Part shown: in pieces, positions 18,225-27,882 of the stretch | Layout: each line of letters begins with the position of its first letter | How positions within the stretch are numbered: position 1 is the first letter of the stretch | The notes under the pieces: model-generated | What the model saw: the letters and a program-made list of their open reading frames with translations, nothing else | What the model was told of the DNA's origin: nothing | The model's database searches: none | NCBI GenBank assembly: GCA_965240325.2 | Contig: OZ251227.1 | Span: forward strand, 930,001 to 994,000 | Direction: 5' to 3' | Origin: Rebecca billardiae RCC1528 | Lineage: Eukaryota > Haptophyta | Length of the DNA stretch: 64,000 bases | Position numbers and translations under genes: made by a program

Positions 18225-19610
18225 CTAGCTGGCAGATGCAGACCCAAACAGCCGGCCGAGCACGGCCTCGACGATGCGGTCGACCGCGCCGCGCGGGTCC
18301 ACCGCCTGCTGGGCGGACGCGGCCGCCGCAGCCGCAGGCGGGCGCGGCACGGCGGCCTTCGCGGCGCCAGCGCCGTCCGGAGGGTCATCGACCACGCGCG
18401 CGCTTGGCTGCCGCACTCGCGACACCATGCCGAGCGCGCGCGCGCTCAGCGCGTCCGCTGCCTCGCCCGCGTCGTGCTCGAGCAGCGCCATCAGCCGCGG
18501 CACGATGGCTGCCTTGTCCGCGCCAAAGTGCGGGCGCGCGCCGGGCTTGACGGCACAGCACGCGCGCGCGAGATCAAGCAGCTTCGCCTGCAGCTCCGTG
18601 TCCGTGCGCGCGTCGCGCGCGGGCAGCAGCGCCGCGACCGCGTCGAAGTCGACCCCGAAGTTGTTCAGCCGTGGCACATCCTCCGCTGCCGCGCGCGTCA
18701 GGCTCTCGATCGCGAGCACGCCGAAGGAGAAGACGTCGGCGGTGGCGTCGAAGCGCTCGCCGCGGAGCATCTCGGGCGCCATGATCCACGTCGTGCCGCG
18801 CACGGTCATCCGCACGTCGTCGGGCACGTACCGCGCAAGCCCCAGGTCGGCGACCACCGCGTAGTCGCCGTCGAGCGGGTCTCTGGCGCGCAGCAGCACG
18901 TTGTCAGAGTTGAGGTCGCGATGGACGAGGTTGCGCTCGTGCAGGAAGGCCATGCCGTTCGCGACGCACCAGAGCACGTTGAGCACCGTCGGCAGCGCCG
19001 GCGTCTCGCGGTCGAGCACCCCGCGCCACGAGCCCGTGCAGAGCTCGGTGAAGAGGTGCAGCCCCTTGGTGGGCGAGTCGCATGCGCCGTACACCTTGAC
19101 GACGTTGGTGTGGCGCACCGAGCTGAGGATGCGGATCTCCTGGAGGAAGGACTCTCTCGACGGCCCGTCCTGGAGGATACCGTCGTGCAGCCGCTTCAGC
19201 GCCATGTCGCGCTTCGAGCCCTCGTGCCGCACGTGCCACACCTCGCCAAACCCGCCGGCGCCGAGCCGCTTGATCACGCGCACGTCCGACAGCCTGATCG
19301 TGAGCGTGCGGAAAGAGCCACCGCCGCTGGACGGCGAGGGCGAGACCGTCCCGTAGCGGGGCGAGGAAGCGCGAGGGGGCGTCACCTGCACGCCAACAGG
19401 CGGCGTTCCTCGCGCGCGCAGCTCGAGCGGCAGCGTCCCCCCACGCGGCGGCGTGGACGGGTCGAAACGCGGCCTCGCCAGGGGCTCGGGGAGCGTCGCG
19501 GCGCGCGCGTCAGGCATCGGTGGCTCCAAGGCCGTGGCCCCGCCGGTGAACGAGCCCCGTCTGCCAGGGCTCATACCCGACTTGCTCACTGCTGGCAAGG
19601 TACCCGCCAT
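18225..19610 (-). CDS. Protein kinase of the tyrosine-kinase-like (TKL) group
   Basis: 461 residues from ATGGCGGGTACC at 19610. The N-terminal ~100 residues are Pro/Ser-rich and disordered. The kinase domain runs ~110-365: glycine loop LGAGGFGEVWHV (~117-126), ATP-anchoring Lys in MALKRL (139), HRDLNSDN catalytic loop (~230-237) and APE (278-280). The Mg-binding DFG motif is DLG (255-257), a variation found in some active kinases. All essential Lys, Asp and Asn residues are present. The C-terminus is Ala/Pro-rich with a short helical end. Family features and IMAPE fit plant/protist TKL kinases, expected to phosphorylate Ser/Thr despite the name. Substrate and pathway are unknown. Confidence 0.88.
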   Translation of the reverse strand: MAGTLPAVSKSGMSPGRRGSFTGGATALEPPMPDARAATLPEPLARPRFDPSTPPRGGTLPLELRARGTPPVGVQVTPPRASSPRYGTVSPSPSSGGGSFRTLTIRLSDVRVIKRLGAGGFGEVWHVRHEGSKRDMALKRLHDGILQDGPSRESFLQEIRILSSVRHTNVVKVYGACDSPTKGLHLFTELCTGSWRGVLDRETPALPTVLNVLWCVANGMAFLHERNLVHRDLNSDNVLLRARDPLDGDYAVVADLGLARYVPDDVRMTVRGTTWIMAPEMLRGERFDATADVFSFGVLAIESLTRAAAEDVPRLNNFGVDFDAVAALLPARDARTDTELQAKLLDLARACCAVKPGARPHFGADKAAIVPRLMALLEHDAGEAADALSARALGMVSRVRQPSARVVDDPPDGAGAAKAAVPRPPAAAAAASAQQAVDPRGAVDRIVEAVLGRLFGSASAS

Positions 19611-20502
19611 GCGGCGGCGGCCGGCGAGGCGGCGCGCGTCACCCAGCAAAGCTTGACGGTGTGCTCAGCGCCTCAGCCGTGTGCCCGCGTTGCAGATCGC
19701 TCCGCAGCCTCCGCTCCGCTCTCGGAGCTCCGCTGTAGCTTCAAACCGGACTCGTCGCAGGATGGCGGTCAGGCCGTCGCGGTCCCGGCGAGAGGCTTGG
19801 TGTGGGGGCGGAGTGGGTTAGTGGGGGGTGGGGGGCGGGGGGCGGGGGGCGGGGCGGGAAGCGCTGAGTCCAGCGCTGAGTCCAGCGCTGGCTGTGATGG
19901 GCCTTGCGTCGGTCTCCGTGCGCCCTATTCATCCTGTAGAACCCCTCATGGTTGGTCCCCTCCCGCAACGGGGTGGCACCGTCTGTCAATTCACTCCGCT
20001 CGGACCAAGCTCCAAATCGGAGGTCATCCTACGAGCATTGAAGAACGCTGACAACTCGGCCGGTACGGCTGATTGCTTTGATCACGCCACAGGAGGGCCA
20101 CGGGCCCACGGCGGCATCACTAACGTGCAGTAAGCTAGCGACTCAAACAGTTTGGCCGAGGGTCGGTCAGAAACCGTACTCAGTACATGTCCGTAATGCC
20201 GGCACGATCCGCCGAGTCGGACTGCGACGCAGAGCCGAGGCCCCGTCGTCGTCGATGACGGGCCGGACGGAGTCGGCCTGGCCGCTGACAGCAATCGAAC
20301 GAGCAACCGCGAAACCTCTGCGGAGTCCGCCGCCGACTGCGGAGTCTGCCTAGCTGGGCTCTCGGCCTCCGGGGCACGCGGACGCGGGACGGGACTCGGG
20401 AGGCGCTGCGGCCCGGCGAGGCTGGCGACCACGGCCGCCATGAGGTCCGCGCCGCCGGCGGGCGACCCCGCCGCGGCCCTAGTTAGCCAGCCTTAGTACC
20501 TT
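19611..20502. other. Spacer with G-rich tract
   Basis: No gene recognised. 19816-19858 is a run of GGGG blocks that could form a G-quadruplex on the plus strand about 210 bp upstream of the kinase start. GCGCTGAGTCCA is then repeated twice and partly a third time (19860-19890). Confidence 0.5.
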
Positions 20503-20850
20503 ACCGTATGTCTACGAGTCGGTCTGAGTCTCTTACTAGTGAGTGACACTCACCAATTAGTTCAGTGCCGAGCGCAGGCGGCTGAGAGGCTCCAGCGCAG
20601 GCCGAGTGGCCTCCGCCGGCGGAGGCTCCGGGCGCCAGTCGGGACTCGAGAGCACGGAGCCTCCGCGAGATCACTAACCGTATGTCTACGAGTCGGTCTG
20701 AGTCTCTTACTAGTGAGTGACACTCACCAATTAGTTCAGTGCCGAGCGCAGGCGGCTGAGAGGCTCCAGCGCAGGCCGAGTGGCCTCCGCCGGCGGAGGC
20801 TCCGGGCGCCAGTCGGGACTCGAGAGCACGGAGCCTCCGCGAGATCACTA
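20503..20850. repeat. Perfect 174-bp tandem duplication
   Basis: Unit 1 is 20503-20676 and unit 2 is 20677-20850; no difference is visible by eye. The unit length is a multiple of three, so an open minus-strand frame continues through both, but that frame lacks an ATG. The identity suggests a recent event or an assembly effect. Confidence 0.9.
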
Positions 20851-21032
20851 CCGCGGCGGTGACAGTCACTGGCAGCAATACAGTCTTAGCTAGCTTCTTA
20901 ATCAGCCACTTTAACAATGCGCCTACTCGGAGAACTCGCGCTAATTATAGTGTCAGGATCACGGCTTGCTCGAGTGCGGGTGGCCTGAGCTCATCAGCCC
21001 ATTGAACTTGTCGACCCACTTGGCAGCCCGTG

Positions 21033-21608
21033 CTATCTCTTCTTGAAGCCGTATTTCTTGCGCTCGTAGAAGAGGTCCGTCTTCGAGCTTCCCAGGTTGA
21101 CAATCTTTGGACAGCCATCTCTCTGTAGGGTCCGGCGTCCAGCGCACGCGGCACACATGGAACGGGCAGGGTGAGCGTGAGTGCGGGGCGCGAAAGGCGG
21201 GCAACGGCGCGCGAGTGTCACTCAGGTGTACGCACGTCTTTCTCGAGCTGCGTGCACTCCTTGCAGTAGTACGCATCGGATATGCCGATGCCTCCGCAGA
21301 TGACGCAGCGACCCTGGTAAGAGCCGTAGTTGCACTCGTCGCAAATTCGCACCATGGTGCACGGTCGCACGTAGCTGTCGCAGATCACGCATTTGCCGTC
21401 GCCTGTGGGCACGATGCGCCAACAGAGCAATGGTGAGTAGGGGTGTGCCACGGTGTGCCACGGGCCAGTCGCTCGCAAGCAGGGGTAGGAGGGACCAAGC
21501 CAATGCCCGGCAGCGGGTGGGCGCGCACGCACATTTTTCACACAGCCGGCCGATGGCGATGCCAGGCTGCTTCCGGCACATGATCAGGTCGGGATGGTGC
21601 TTCGCCAT
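21033..21608 (-). CDS. PHF5A: PHF5A/Rds3, SF3b subunit of U2 snRNP
   Basis: Three exons: 21608-21533, 21402-21236 and 21122-21033, with GT-AG introns of 130 and 113 nt. The spliced product is 110 residues, the usual length of the family. It begins [16 protein letters not shown], contains repeated C-x2-C pairs ([36 protein letters not shown]) that fold a zinc-bound knot, and ends [12 protein letters not shown]5A sits in SF3b beside SF3B1 and helps position the branch-point adenosine in the nucleus. Splicing phases join exactly (T|GC gives the expected Cys), confirming both introns. It is divergent from the HMG gene, 269 bp start to start. Confidence 0.97.
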
Positions 21609-21877
21609 CGCTCACAACGATGCCGTCGCAGCACCGTCCCTGCAAGTGCAAGACGAAGCTGACGAGGCCAACACGGCGGACGGGAAGTCCTCGTCGCACG
21701 TGCGGGGCGCGTCAGTGGGAACAGGGACGATGGCGTCGACAGCCCTATCATGTCCGGTAGCGGCAGGTACCCCTCCGGTTCCGGACGAGCGGCGGCGGCG
21801 GCGGCGCAGTGGCGTGCCCACACGGCGCACCGGTCGACAAGGGTGCTCGTTCAACCCGACGGCGTTGTGCGGGCGCG
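21609..21877. promoter_or_regulatory. Shared 5' spacer, PHF5A / HMG
   Basis: 269 bp between opposed start codons, with (CGG)n near 21790. Confidence 0.4.
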
Positions 21878-22597
21878 ATGCACCTCGTGCAAGCGCTGCG
21901 CCTCACAAGGCTCGCGAGGCTCCCAGAGCTTCGGTCCGTCGCTCTGGTCCCGATCCGCGCACTGTCCACCACCCCGAAAGAGAAGAAGGTGAAGGCAACC
22001 GGCAAGGCCAATGCGTGGACCGTGTTCCTGCAGGATGAGCTGAAGAAGGCCACCGGCACCGGCGCGACCCACCAGGAGCGCATGCGGGAATCCGCTAAGC
22101 GGTACAAGGCTCTCGACCCCGCGCACATCGAGGGCCTTCGCCTGAAGGCATCCGACATGAACGCCAAGAACGGGCTCTTGGACGAGCCACCGAAGAAGAA
22201 GGCGCCGATGAATGCGTATACGCTCTTTGTGAAGGACGAGATCCCGGCCGTCGCGAAGGCTTTCCCGGAGATGACAAACACCGAGCGCTTCTCGGAGGTC
22301 GCGCGGCGGTACAAGGCGCTCGATAGCGCCGCCCTGGCTGCCCTCAAGGAGCGCGCGCACGCGGACAAGCAGGCGTTTGCGGCCAGCGCACCGCCCAAGT
22401 CGCCCAAGTCGCCCGCGAAGCACAACTCGTGGACGCTCTTCTGCAAGAAGGAGTCAGAGCGCCTCGGCGACGACTTTCGCATCACGAGGGACACCATGCA
22501 GACGCTGAGCAAAACGTACGCCAGCCTGTCTGATGCAGACAAGGCGGCGCTCAAGTCGGAGGCCGTGTCGCTGAATAACGAGCGGGCGGGCAGCTAG
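21878..22597 (+). CDS. Mitochondrial HMG-box protein with three HMG-like units
   Basis: 239 residues from the first ATG at 21878. The leader is rich in Arg/Leu/Ala, lacks acids early on and ends IRALSTTPKEKK, a typical mitochondrial presequence with an R-x-x-S-like cleavage region. Three HMG-like units follow: NAWTVFLQDELKKATG, NAYTLFVKDEIPAVAK and NSWTLFCKKESERLGD, each followed by helices ending in YKAL or YASL. Pro/Lys-rich linkers separate them. By analogy with TFAM and Abf2 it probably packages or helps transcribe mitochondrial DNA. Plastid targeting is less likely because no signal peptide precedes the leader. Confidence 0.75.
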   Translation: MHLVQALRLTRLARLPELRSVALVPIRALSTTPKEKKVKATGKANAWTVFLQDELKKATGTGATHQERMRESAKRYKALDPAHIEGLRLKASDMNAKNGLLDEPPKKKAPMNAYTLFVKDEIPAVAKAFPEMTNTERFSEVARRYKALDSAALAALKERAHADKQAFAASAPPKSPKSPAKHNSWTLFCKKESERLGDDFRITRDTMQTLSKTYASLSDADKAALKSEAVSLNNERAGS

Positions 22598-23073
22598 TCG
22601 GGCCTTGCCTCTTGTCGATCGATCGATCTCGCATCGAATCTCAGCCAACCCGACAGGCTCGGTCAGCAACGGCGTGAATGCAGCCGTCCGGCCCGCCGGC
22701 ACTTCGGCCTGCCTGCAGACTCGCGGGGCACCGCCATCACTCATCAGGTGCCGTCCCGGCGTCCCGGCGTCCCCGGTAAAATTTTAATTAATCACTGCGA
22801 TCTAGGCATGTCACTGAGTGTCACTTGTCAGTCAGCATCCGACGCGGCACTCGTGTTCGGGCCGCATTCAGATACTTATAGTCTGAATGGTATCGTCTTT
22901 TTAACGGTTCGTTACATGTAACGGTTCGTTTCGTAACGTAACGGTTCGTTACGTTACGCATCCTAAAGGGCGTGAGGTTTTTTGGACGGACGGGCGTCAC
23001 ACCGCCACGCGATTGAATAGTAATACAATTTACAAGCCGAAGCCGGACGTGCCCATTTCGTGCCTACAGTGAG
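22598..23073. other. Spacer with triple AACGGTTCGTT motif
   Basis: AACGGTTCGTT occurs at 22903-22913, 22920-22930 and 22940-22950. Its arms AACG/CGTT are self-complementary and extra ACGTAACGT elements surround it. No gene is recognised. Confidence 0.5.
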
Positions 23074-23075
23074 TA

Positions 23076-23613
23076 CAGGCAATCGCGGGCAATAAGGAGC
23101 TGTCACGTTAAGAAACTGGGGCTTGCTATCTGCGGATCTGGCCTAGAAACTGAGAATAGCCGGCCGCGATTGGCTGGTTCGTAATACGCATAGTCATCAC
23201 ACTAAGAATAAAGAAACCGGGACTACGTCGCCCGCGGCCGATGAGTGGTCCGCCGTGAGGGCCCGAGGCGCAGTGCCCGTGGGACGCGGCGCGCGGCCCG
23301 ACTACGACGGTACAGGCCAAGTCCCGACTGAGTCTCCTGATGACTGACTCCTGGCCAGTGCACCGCAGCATCCATGCAACATCATGCCAGATTTGCTCCA
23401 AAATGGCCCAAGTTTTTCGTCGGCCTCGCCGGCCGGGCCTCGCTAAACTAAAGACTCAGCGGGGGGCTCTGCCCCCCTGCGCCCCCCGCGCCTGCGCGGC
23501 GGCGGCGGACCTAGCTGAAAAACTGAGACTCCGTAGGCACTCTGGCTACCGAACGGCTAAGAAACCGAGACTAGCCCTGAGATCTCTGACTTCTTATTGC
23601 CCGCGATTGCCTG
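23076..23613. mobile_element. TA-flanked terminal-inverted-repeat element M1 (538 bp)
   Basis: CAGGCAATCGCGGGCAATAA plus G (23076-23096) is perfectly inverted at 23593-23613, with TA immediately outside both ends. The interior has several copies of a GAAACYGRGACTA-like motif and no transposase. This fits a non-autonomous Tc1/mariner-type (MITE) element. Confidence 0.75.
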
Positions 23614-23637
23614 TAACTATGGGGGTAATGCATGCTG

Positions 23638-23806
23638 AAGGAGGTCTCAAAATTCGAAACTCGGTCCTCCAGCCCTGAAATTCGTCCCCCGTCCCTTTTT
23701 TCTTGCTCAATGAGTCAAAGATCTTTTTGAAACGTGGTTAGGGCCCGCACTGCGGGCTCCACCGAGTCCACGCTGCGCGCTCCGCCCTGCACCGCGGGCC
23801 ATAATT
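23638..23806 (+). repeat. Family D repeat, copy 1
   Basis: Matches 36567-36722 in the same orientation: starts AAGGAGGTCTCAAAA, contains GATCTTTTTGAAACGTGGTT, and ends CCGCGGGCCATAATT. TTAGGGCCCGCACTGC and the terminal GGGCCATAA region form an imperfect hairpin at the right end. Confidence 0.8.
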
Positions 23807-24029
23807 TCTCAGCACTCAGTGACGACCGTGACTCGTGACGGTGAGGCTTCGTCATGTCTCATCACCGAGCCATCACTCGTGACCCTCATATCGGCATTAT
23901 CACCGTGTCGTCGACTCATCACTCACTAGTGAGTGTCTAGTGCCGTAGTGGCGACTCACTCTCCAATCGGACTCACTGTCTCAGTAGTCAGTAGCACTAA
24001 CTAACTAGTAACTAGTAAGGCTTATAGTT

Positions 24030-24716
24030 ATCGGCTACGCCGATCTTCGGGTAGTGAACAACGAAGTTGATGGCGCACGGCCCTAGTGGCTAGTTGTAGT
24101 CGCGTTCTTCACCATCACAAAGCTTGTGAGCAGCAGCCGGCTTGTGACGACACGGTCGGACGGTCGGACGGTGCCGGTGCAGCGGGGGCAGCGGCGGCGC
24201 GACGGCGTCGGCGATGGCGCGCTCGCACAGCGTCTGCAGCGCGTAAGCGCAGCGTGACTGCGACACGTGTGCAGCAGCGCGCCGCTCAGCTCCCGCCGCT
24301 CCACGCCGCCGCAGCGGCGCGCGCGGCGCGCGCCCGCCTCGGCCGCGCCCGCCGGCCCGCCACTCCGTCGCGCCGCCGCCGGCTGCTGCGCCGTCGGTGA
24401 CGGCGGGAGCGTCAGCGTGGGCGGCGAGGCGACGCGCTCTCCGCCGCTGACGGAGGAGTTGACGGAGGTCGTGCGCGCGAGGTCGGCGGCGGTGTGCGCG
24501 GCGGCGCTGGGCGAGTGCGCCAGCCTCTCGGGCAGCACATGCCCCGCCGCGCGCCCGCCGCCGCCCAGGCTCCCGCGCTCGGCCTCGGCCTCGCGAGTCG
24601 CGAGCGAGTCGCGCCGCGCCGCCGCGCGGTCCGAGTGCAGACGCCTGTCGACCGGATAGGTCAGATTTGCGACGCAGCCGCTCACGCTTAGACCTTTCGG
24701 GGGGGGCGTGCGCCAT
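24030..24716. mobile_element. Family E element, short copy with both ends
   Basis: The left hairpin (24030-24044) and ATGGCGCACGGCCC (24070-24083) match the copies at 5737 and 63389. The right end GGGGCGTGCGCCAT (24703-24716) after GCTCACGCTTAGACCTTTCG matches those at 3392 and 7324. The interior (~600 bp, very GC-rich) is unrelated to the long copy. An open minus-strand frame starts at the right-end ATGGCGCAC (MAHAPPERSKRER) and runs to about 24090. Confidence 0.65.
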
Positions 24717-24849
24717 AATCAGCTTGAAACTGGTCTACTCCGCAGTTTACTTTCAAGTAGTTAACTAGACGTCATCAAGCAATTATATATATGTTATTAT
24801 TTTATAATAAGCAGATGAATAATACTTCTAAGTGTACTCCCGATAATTA

Positions 24850-25908
24850 GGGTGTGGGGGCAAACCCCTCCCGTCCCACGCAATGTTATTTATACTTAGA
24901 GGAAATTTAGATAGTTAGGCGGGATCTGGCTCTATTCAGTCCGGAAAAATAGCGTGGGACGGGTTAGCAGCGCGCCGCTATTCCGCGGGCCTACTTAGGG
25001 GAAATTGAAAATATTTAGCGTGGCCGTGCAACGGTGCCCTCGTTTAAAATTCCCCTTTATAACGGGCTCCGGGTGATCAGACTGGCGGCCGAAGCCTCCA
25101 GCCCTACCCTGGCCAGCCCCCAACCAACCACCACCCTCACCCAACCTCAAACCGCTGACCGAGACACCAAGTGCCTTGACACCACGCCTGTGTCTTTAAA
25201 TCATAGAATTGGTATCTCCTCTAAAGGTCTAAGTGGGAGATCGCGTCGCCGCATCGCGATCAGACTCGCGCGAATCGTTGCTGAAAGGGCAGACGAGGAC
25301 ACATGCTCTCGCTGGCGCAGCGCCGCACGGAGGCGCGCGCACGCGGCTCGCGAGCGTGCGCGCGCGCGTTCTCGCGCGTCCGTCGCGCATGGAAGAGCGT
25401 CCACCTTCGCGCGCCCCGCACGACCAGAAGTCGACCTGGCCTGCCTCGTGCACTCTGGCGTGCGCGCTGCGGGCGGCGGAGCCCATCGGCGTGCGCTCGC
25501 CGCGTGGTGAACTCTTTGAAGGGCGCGCGGCTCGCGGCTCGCGCGTAGGGGTGCGCCGGAGCGTATCGATGCGAACGAGTGGCGCTGCCGTGACCCGACC
25601 CCCTGCCCGTCAATGAAAGCGTCAAGGCGGCTTCGCGAGCGCTCGCCCTTGCAAGGCGGCGCGAGGTTCTTCCTGGGGCACCCTCGCGCGCTTTGACGAA
25701 CTTGAGATTGATTGATCTCTAACGTTAGACGGGCTCGGGTGCCCCCACACAAGGGCGGTACCCACACCTGCGCCCCTACCCCCGTCGTACGCCTTGCGCT
25801 TACAAAGTTCCGTATTTGCCGGACAATTAGAGACCGTAACATTGCGCAGTGGGACTCACTCACTGGGACGTCAGGGAGTGACAGGGAGGGGTTTGCCCCC
25901 ACGTACCC
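24850..25908. mobile_element. TA-flanked terminal-inverted-repeat element M2 (1059 bp)
   Basis: Left end GGGTGTGGGGGCAAACCCCT (24850 on) is inverted at the right end (25878-25908) with a 2-nt indel near the tip; the shared core GTGGGGGCAAACCCCTCCC is exact. TA flanks both ends. The interior carries pieces of repeat family B (25059-25121 and 25187-25213) but no transposase, so it is non-autonomous. Confidence 0.75.
25059..25213 (-). repeat. Rearranged family B copy nested in M2
   Basis: 25059-25121 is the reverse complement of the outer blocks of the 8466-8590 copy, joined directly without its inner block. The inner block (TGTCTTTAAATCATAGAATT) appears downstream at 25187-25213 in the opposite relative orientation. 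25102-25165 also matches the inverse of 47866-47940. Confidence 0.65.
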
Positions 25909-26635
25909 TAGATTAGTTCTGTCTCGGCAGGAATTGTCAGCAGATCGAATGAATCAGTAAACTCCTAAGTAACTATCTATATATCTATCTATATCTCTAT
26001 CTCTATCTCTATCTCTATCTCTATCTCTATCTATATCTATATCTATATCTATATCTATATCTATATCTATATCTATATATACGGTGCGTCGAGCTTCCGC
26101 TCGGCGATGGAGTGATGGGCGACTACGAGGGGGGGGGGGACGACGGCGAGGAGCGCTGATCCTGGTGTTTGTCTCTGCTGCTCGATCTGCCGCTACAGCT
26201 TGCTGACTCTGACGCCTGCCCGTTGCACACCACGTCGTTAATATATATATATATTCGTCACTCTATAAATTGAGCAATTGATTTTAAGTGGCATCCGAGG
26301 ACGACGTCGACGCCAGTCGGCTGGCGCTGCAACTGTCTGCAAGCGGACGCTGAGCGGTTACGAGGAGTCCGAGGACCACGTACTACTGGGAGTGCGGGAC
26401 TGCCGGCCCGACCGGGGGCGGTACTATGCAATTGCAGGCGCGGCGCCCAGCGCGCTTATATATATATCATGTGAGACCTCCATTATATTGAATATCATTA
26501 TAATAACTTGGCTAAATATAAATCCTATATCTAGCTGCTATTGAGTCTAGCCTCCGCCGGGGGGCAACTAGCTACTCCGTACTCGGTGCCCTCGGACTCG
26601 GAGCGCGAGCCCAAGCTGCGGCAAGCCGAACCGCA
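25909..26635. other. Spacer with (CTATCT)n/(TATATC)n microsatellite
   Basis: A hexameric array occupies about 25975-26085. TA runs lie at 26238-26254 and 26456-26467. A 9-G run lies near 26131. No gene is seen. Confidence 0.6.
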
Positions 26636-27649
26636 TCACCCCCCGGGCGCCAGGCCGTTCGGAGCCGACGGCCCGTCGGAGCGCCCCGAGACCAGGTCCG
26701 TCCACCCAGGGTTCAGAACCACTGCATCGAGCTGGCGCAGGCTGGCTGGTGCGAGACGCAGCACATCCTCCAGGTAGGTCGCCCTCCGGGCGAACGGGTT
26801 CCCCTCGAGGTAGAGCGTCTGCAGAGAGGCCATGCTCCCCACCGGCTTGGCGGCTTCCACCGCTTCGAGCGCGTTGTCGTTGAGCCACAGGTCCTCCAGG
26901 ACAGGCAGGTGCGCAAGGCTTGGCACGGCGCTGATCTTGTTGCCGGAGACGTCGAGCACCTTGAGGGCGAGGAGTGTGGGCGGCAGGCTGTCGAGCGAGG
27001 TGAGACCATTGTGGGCCACGTACAGCTCGCGCAGCCGCGCGAGCGAGGCGAGCCCGTCCAGCGAAACCAGCCTGTTGCTTGACAGCCCCAGGATCTCCAG
27101 AGACACCAGCCGCTCGATGCCGGAGGCAGACGCGAGCTTGTTTCGGCCCAGGTGAAGCTCGCGGAGGTTGGCAAGGTGGCCGATCTTCTCGATCTCGCGG
27201 ATGCGATTCGAGCCGAGCTCGAGCGTTTGGAGCTGCGTGAGACTCTCCAGGCCCTCGATCCGCTCGAGCTTGTTCTGCGGCGCGTAAAGCTTCTCCAAAT
27301 GCGCGAGGCCCTGCTCGCTCAGCGGCGCGAGCGAGCGGATGGAATTGTGCGAGATGTCCAGAGAGCGCAGGGCGCGCAGATGCTCGAGGCCACGCAGCTC
27401 GGCGATCTCGTTGTCGTAGAGCTCGAGCTCACGCAGCTTGTGCAGGTTGCCGAGCCCGCTGATCTCACGGATGGCATTTGAGCGCAGCACGAGCACCTCG
27501 AGCTCGCTCAGCGCGTCGAGGTTCTCGATCGCGGTGAGCCGATTCTGGGTGAGGTGCAACTCGATGAGCGTGGGCGGCAGCTCGTATCCAGCGCCGATCG
27601 CACCGTGCGGCTCACCGGTGAGGTCGAGTACGCGTCGTAGGTCGGCCAT
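26636..27649 (-). CDS. PPP1R7: SDS22-type leucine-rich repeat regulator of protein phosphatase 1
   Basis: 337 residues from ATGGCCGACCTC at 27649. About eleven 22-residue leucine-rich repeats of the SDS22 type are present (for example LRELELYDNEIAELRGLEHL, LRSLDISHNSIRSLAPL, LQTLELGSNRIREIEKIGHL), followed by a C-terminal cap (YLEGNPFARRATYLEDVL, then LRQLDAVVLNPG) matching the LRRcap of the family. SDS22 binds the catalytic subunit of PP1 and directs its assembly and activity, mainly in nucleus and cytosol. Length is close to the usual ~340-360. It is divergent from the PLP enzyme gene, 233 bp apart. Confidence 0.9.
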   Translation of the reverse strand: MADLRRVLDLTGEPHGAIGAGYELPPTLIELHLTQNRLTAIENLDALSELEVLVLRSNAIREISGLGNLHKLRELELYDNEIAELRGLEHLRALRSLDISHNSIRSLAPLSEQGLAHLEKLYAPQNKLERIEGLESLTQLQTLELGSNRIREIEKIGHLANLRELHLGRNKLASASGIERLVSLEILGLSSNRLVSLDGLASLARLRELYVAHNGLTSLDSLPPTLLALKVLDVSGNKISAVPSLAHLPVLEDLWLNDNALEAVEAAKPVGSMASLQTLYLEGNPFARRATYLEDVLRLAPASLRQLDAVVLNPGWTDLVSGRSDGPSAPNGLAPGG

Positions 27650-27882
27650 GACACCCACGGCTGCCCTCCGCCGCAGCCACCTTGTCCCGGGTCCTCGGCG
27701 CGCTCGACGACCGCTCGGCGCTCGCGTGCTTGGCGGCGTGCCTGTGTAGCCAGCCACCTGCCGGACGCTGCAGCGTCCGGCCACCGACTCTGCACCGGCC
27801 ACCTTGGGACGGGGCACCCTTCGGGGGCCACCTTGACGCTGCAACGTGCTCGTTGCACCGCGCGCGCGCTCTGGTCGGAGGT
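27650..27882. promoter_or_regulatory. Shared 5' spacer, PPP1R7 / PLP-enzyme gene
   Basis: 233 bp. ACGCTGCAGCGTCCG near 27770 holds an inverted GACGCTGCAGCGTC-like palindrome, and ACGCTGCAACGTGC recurs near 27837. A GCCACCTTG motif is repeated at about 27677, 27799 and 27829. Confidence 0.45.

Noticed and set aside
18183-20051. 622-codon plus-strand frame
   Set aside because: Antisense of the kinase gene; GC-driven open frame rich in Arg/Ala with no domain.
20501-20917. 138-codon minus frame with two 58-residue repeats
   Set aside because: No ATG (opens with TTG); openness follows from a 174-bp duplication divisible by three.
23738-23806. Helitron 3' end at family D terminus
   Set aside because: A hairpin is present but the CTRR end and A/T insertion site are not.
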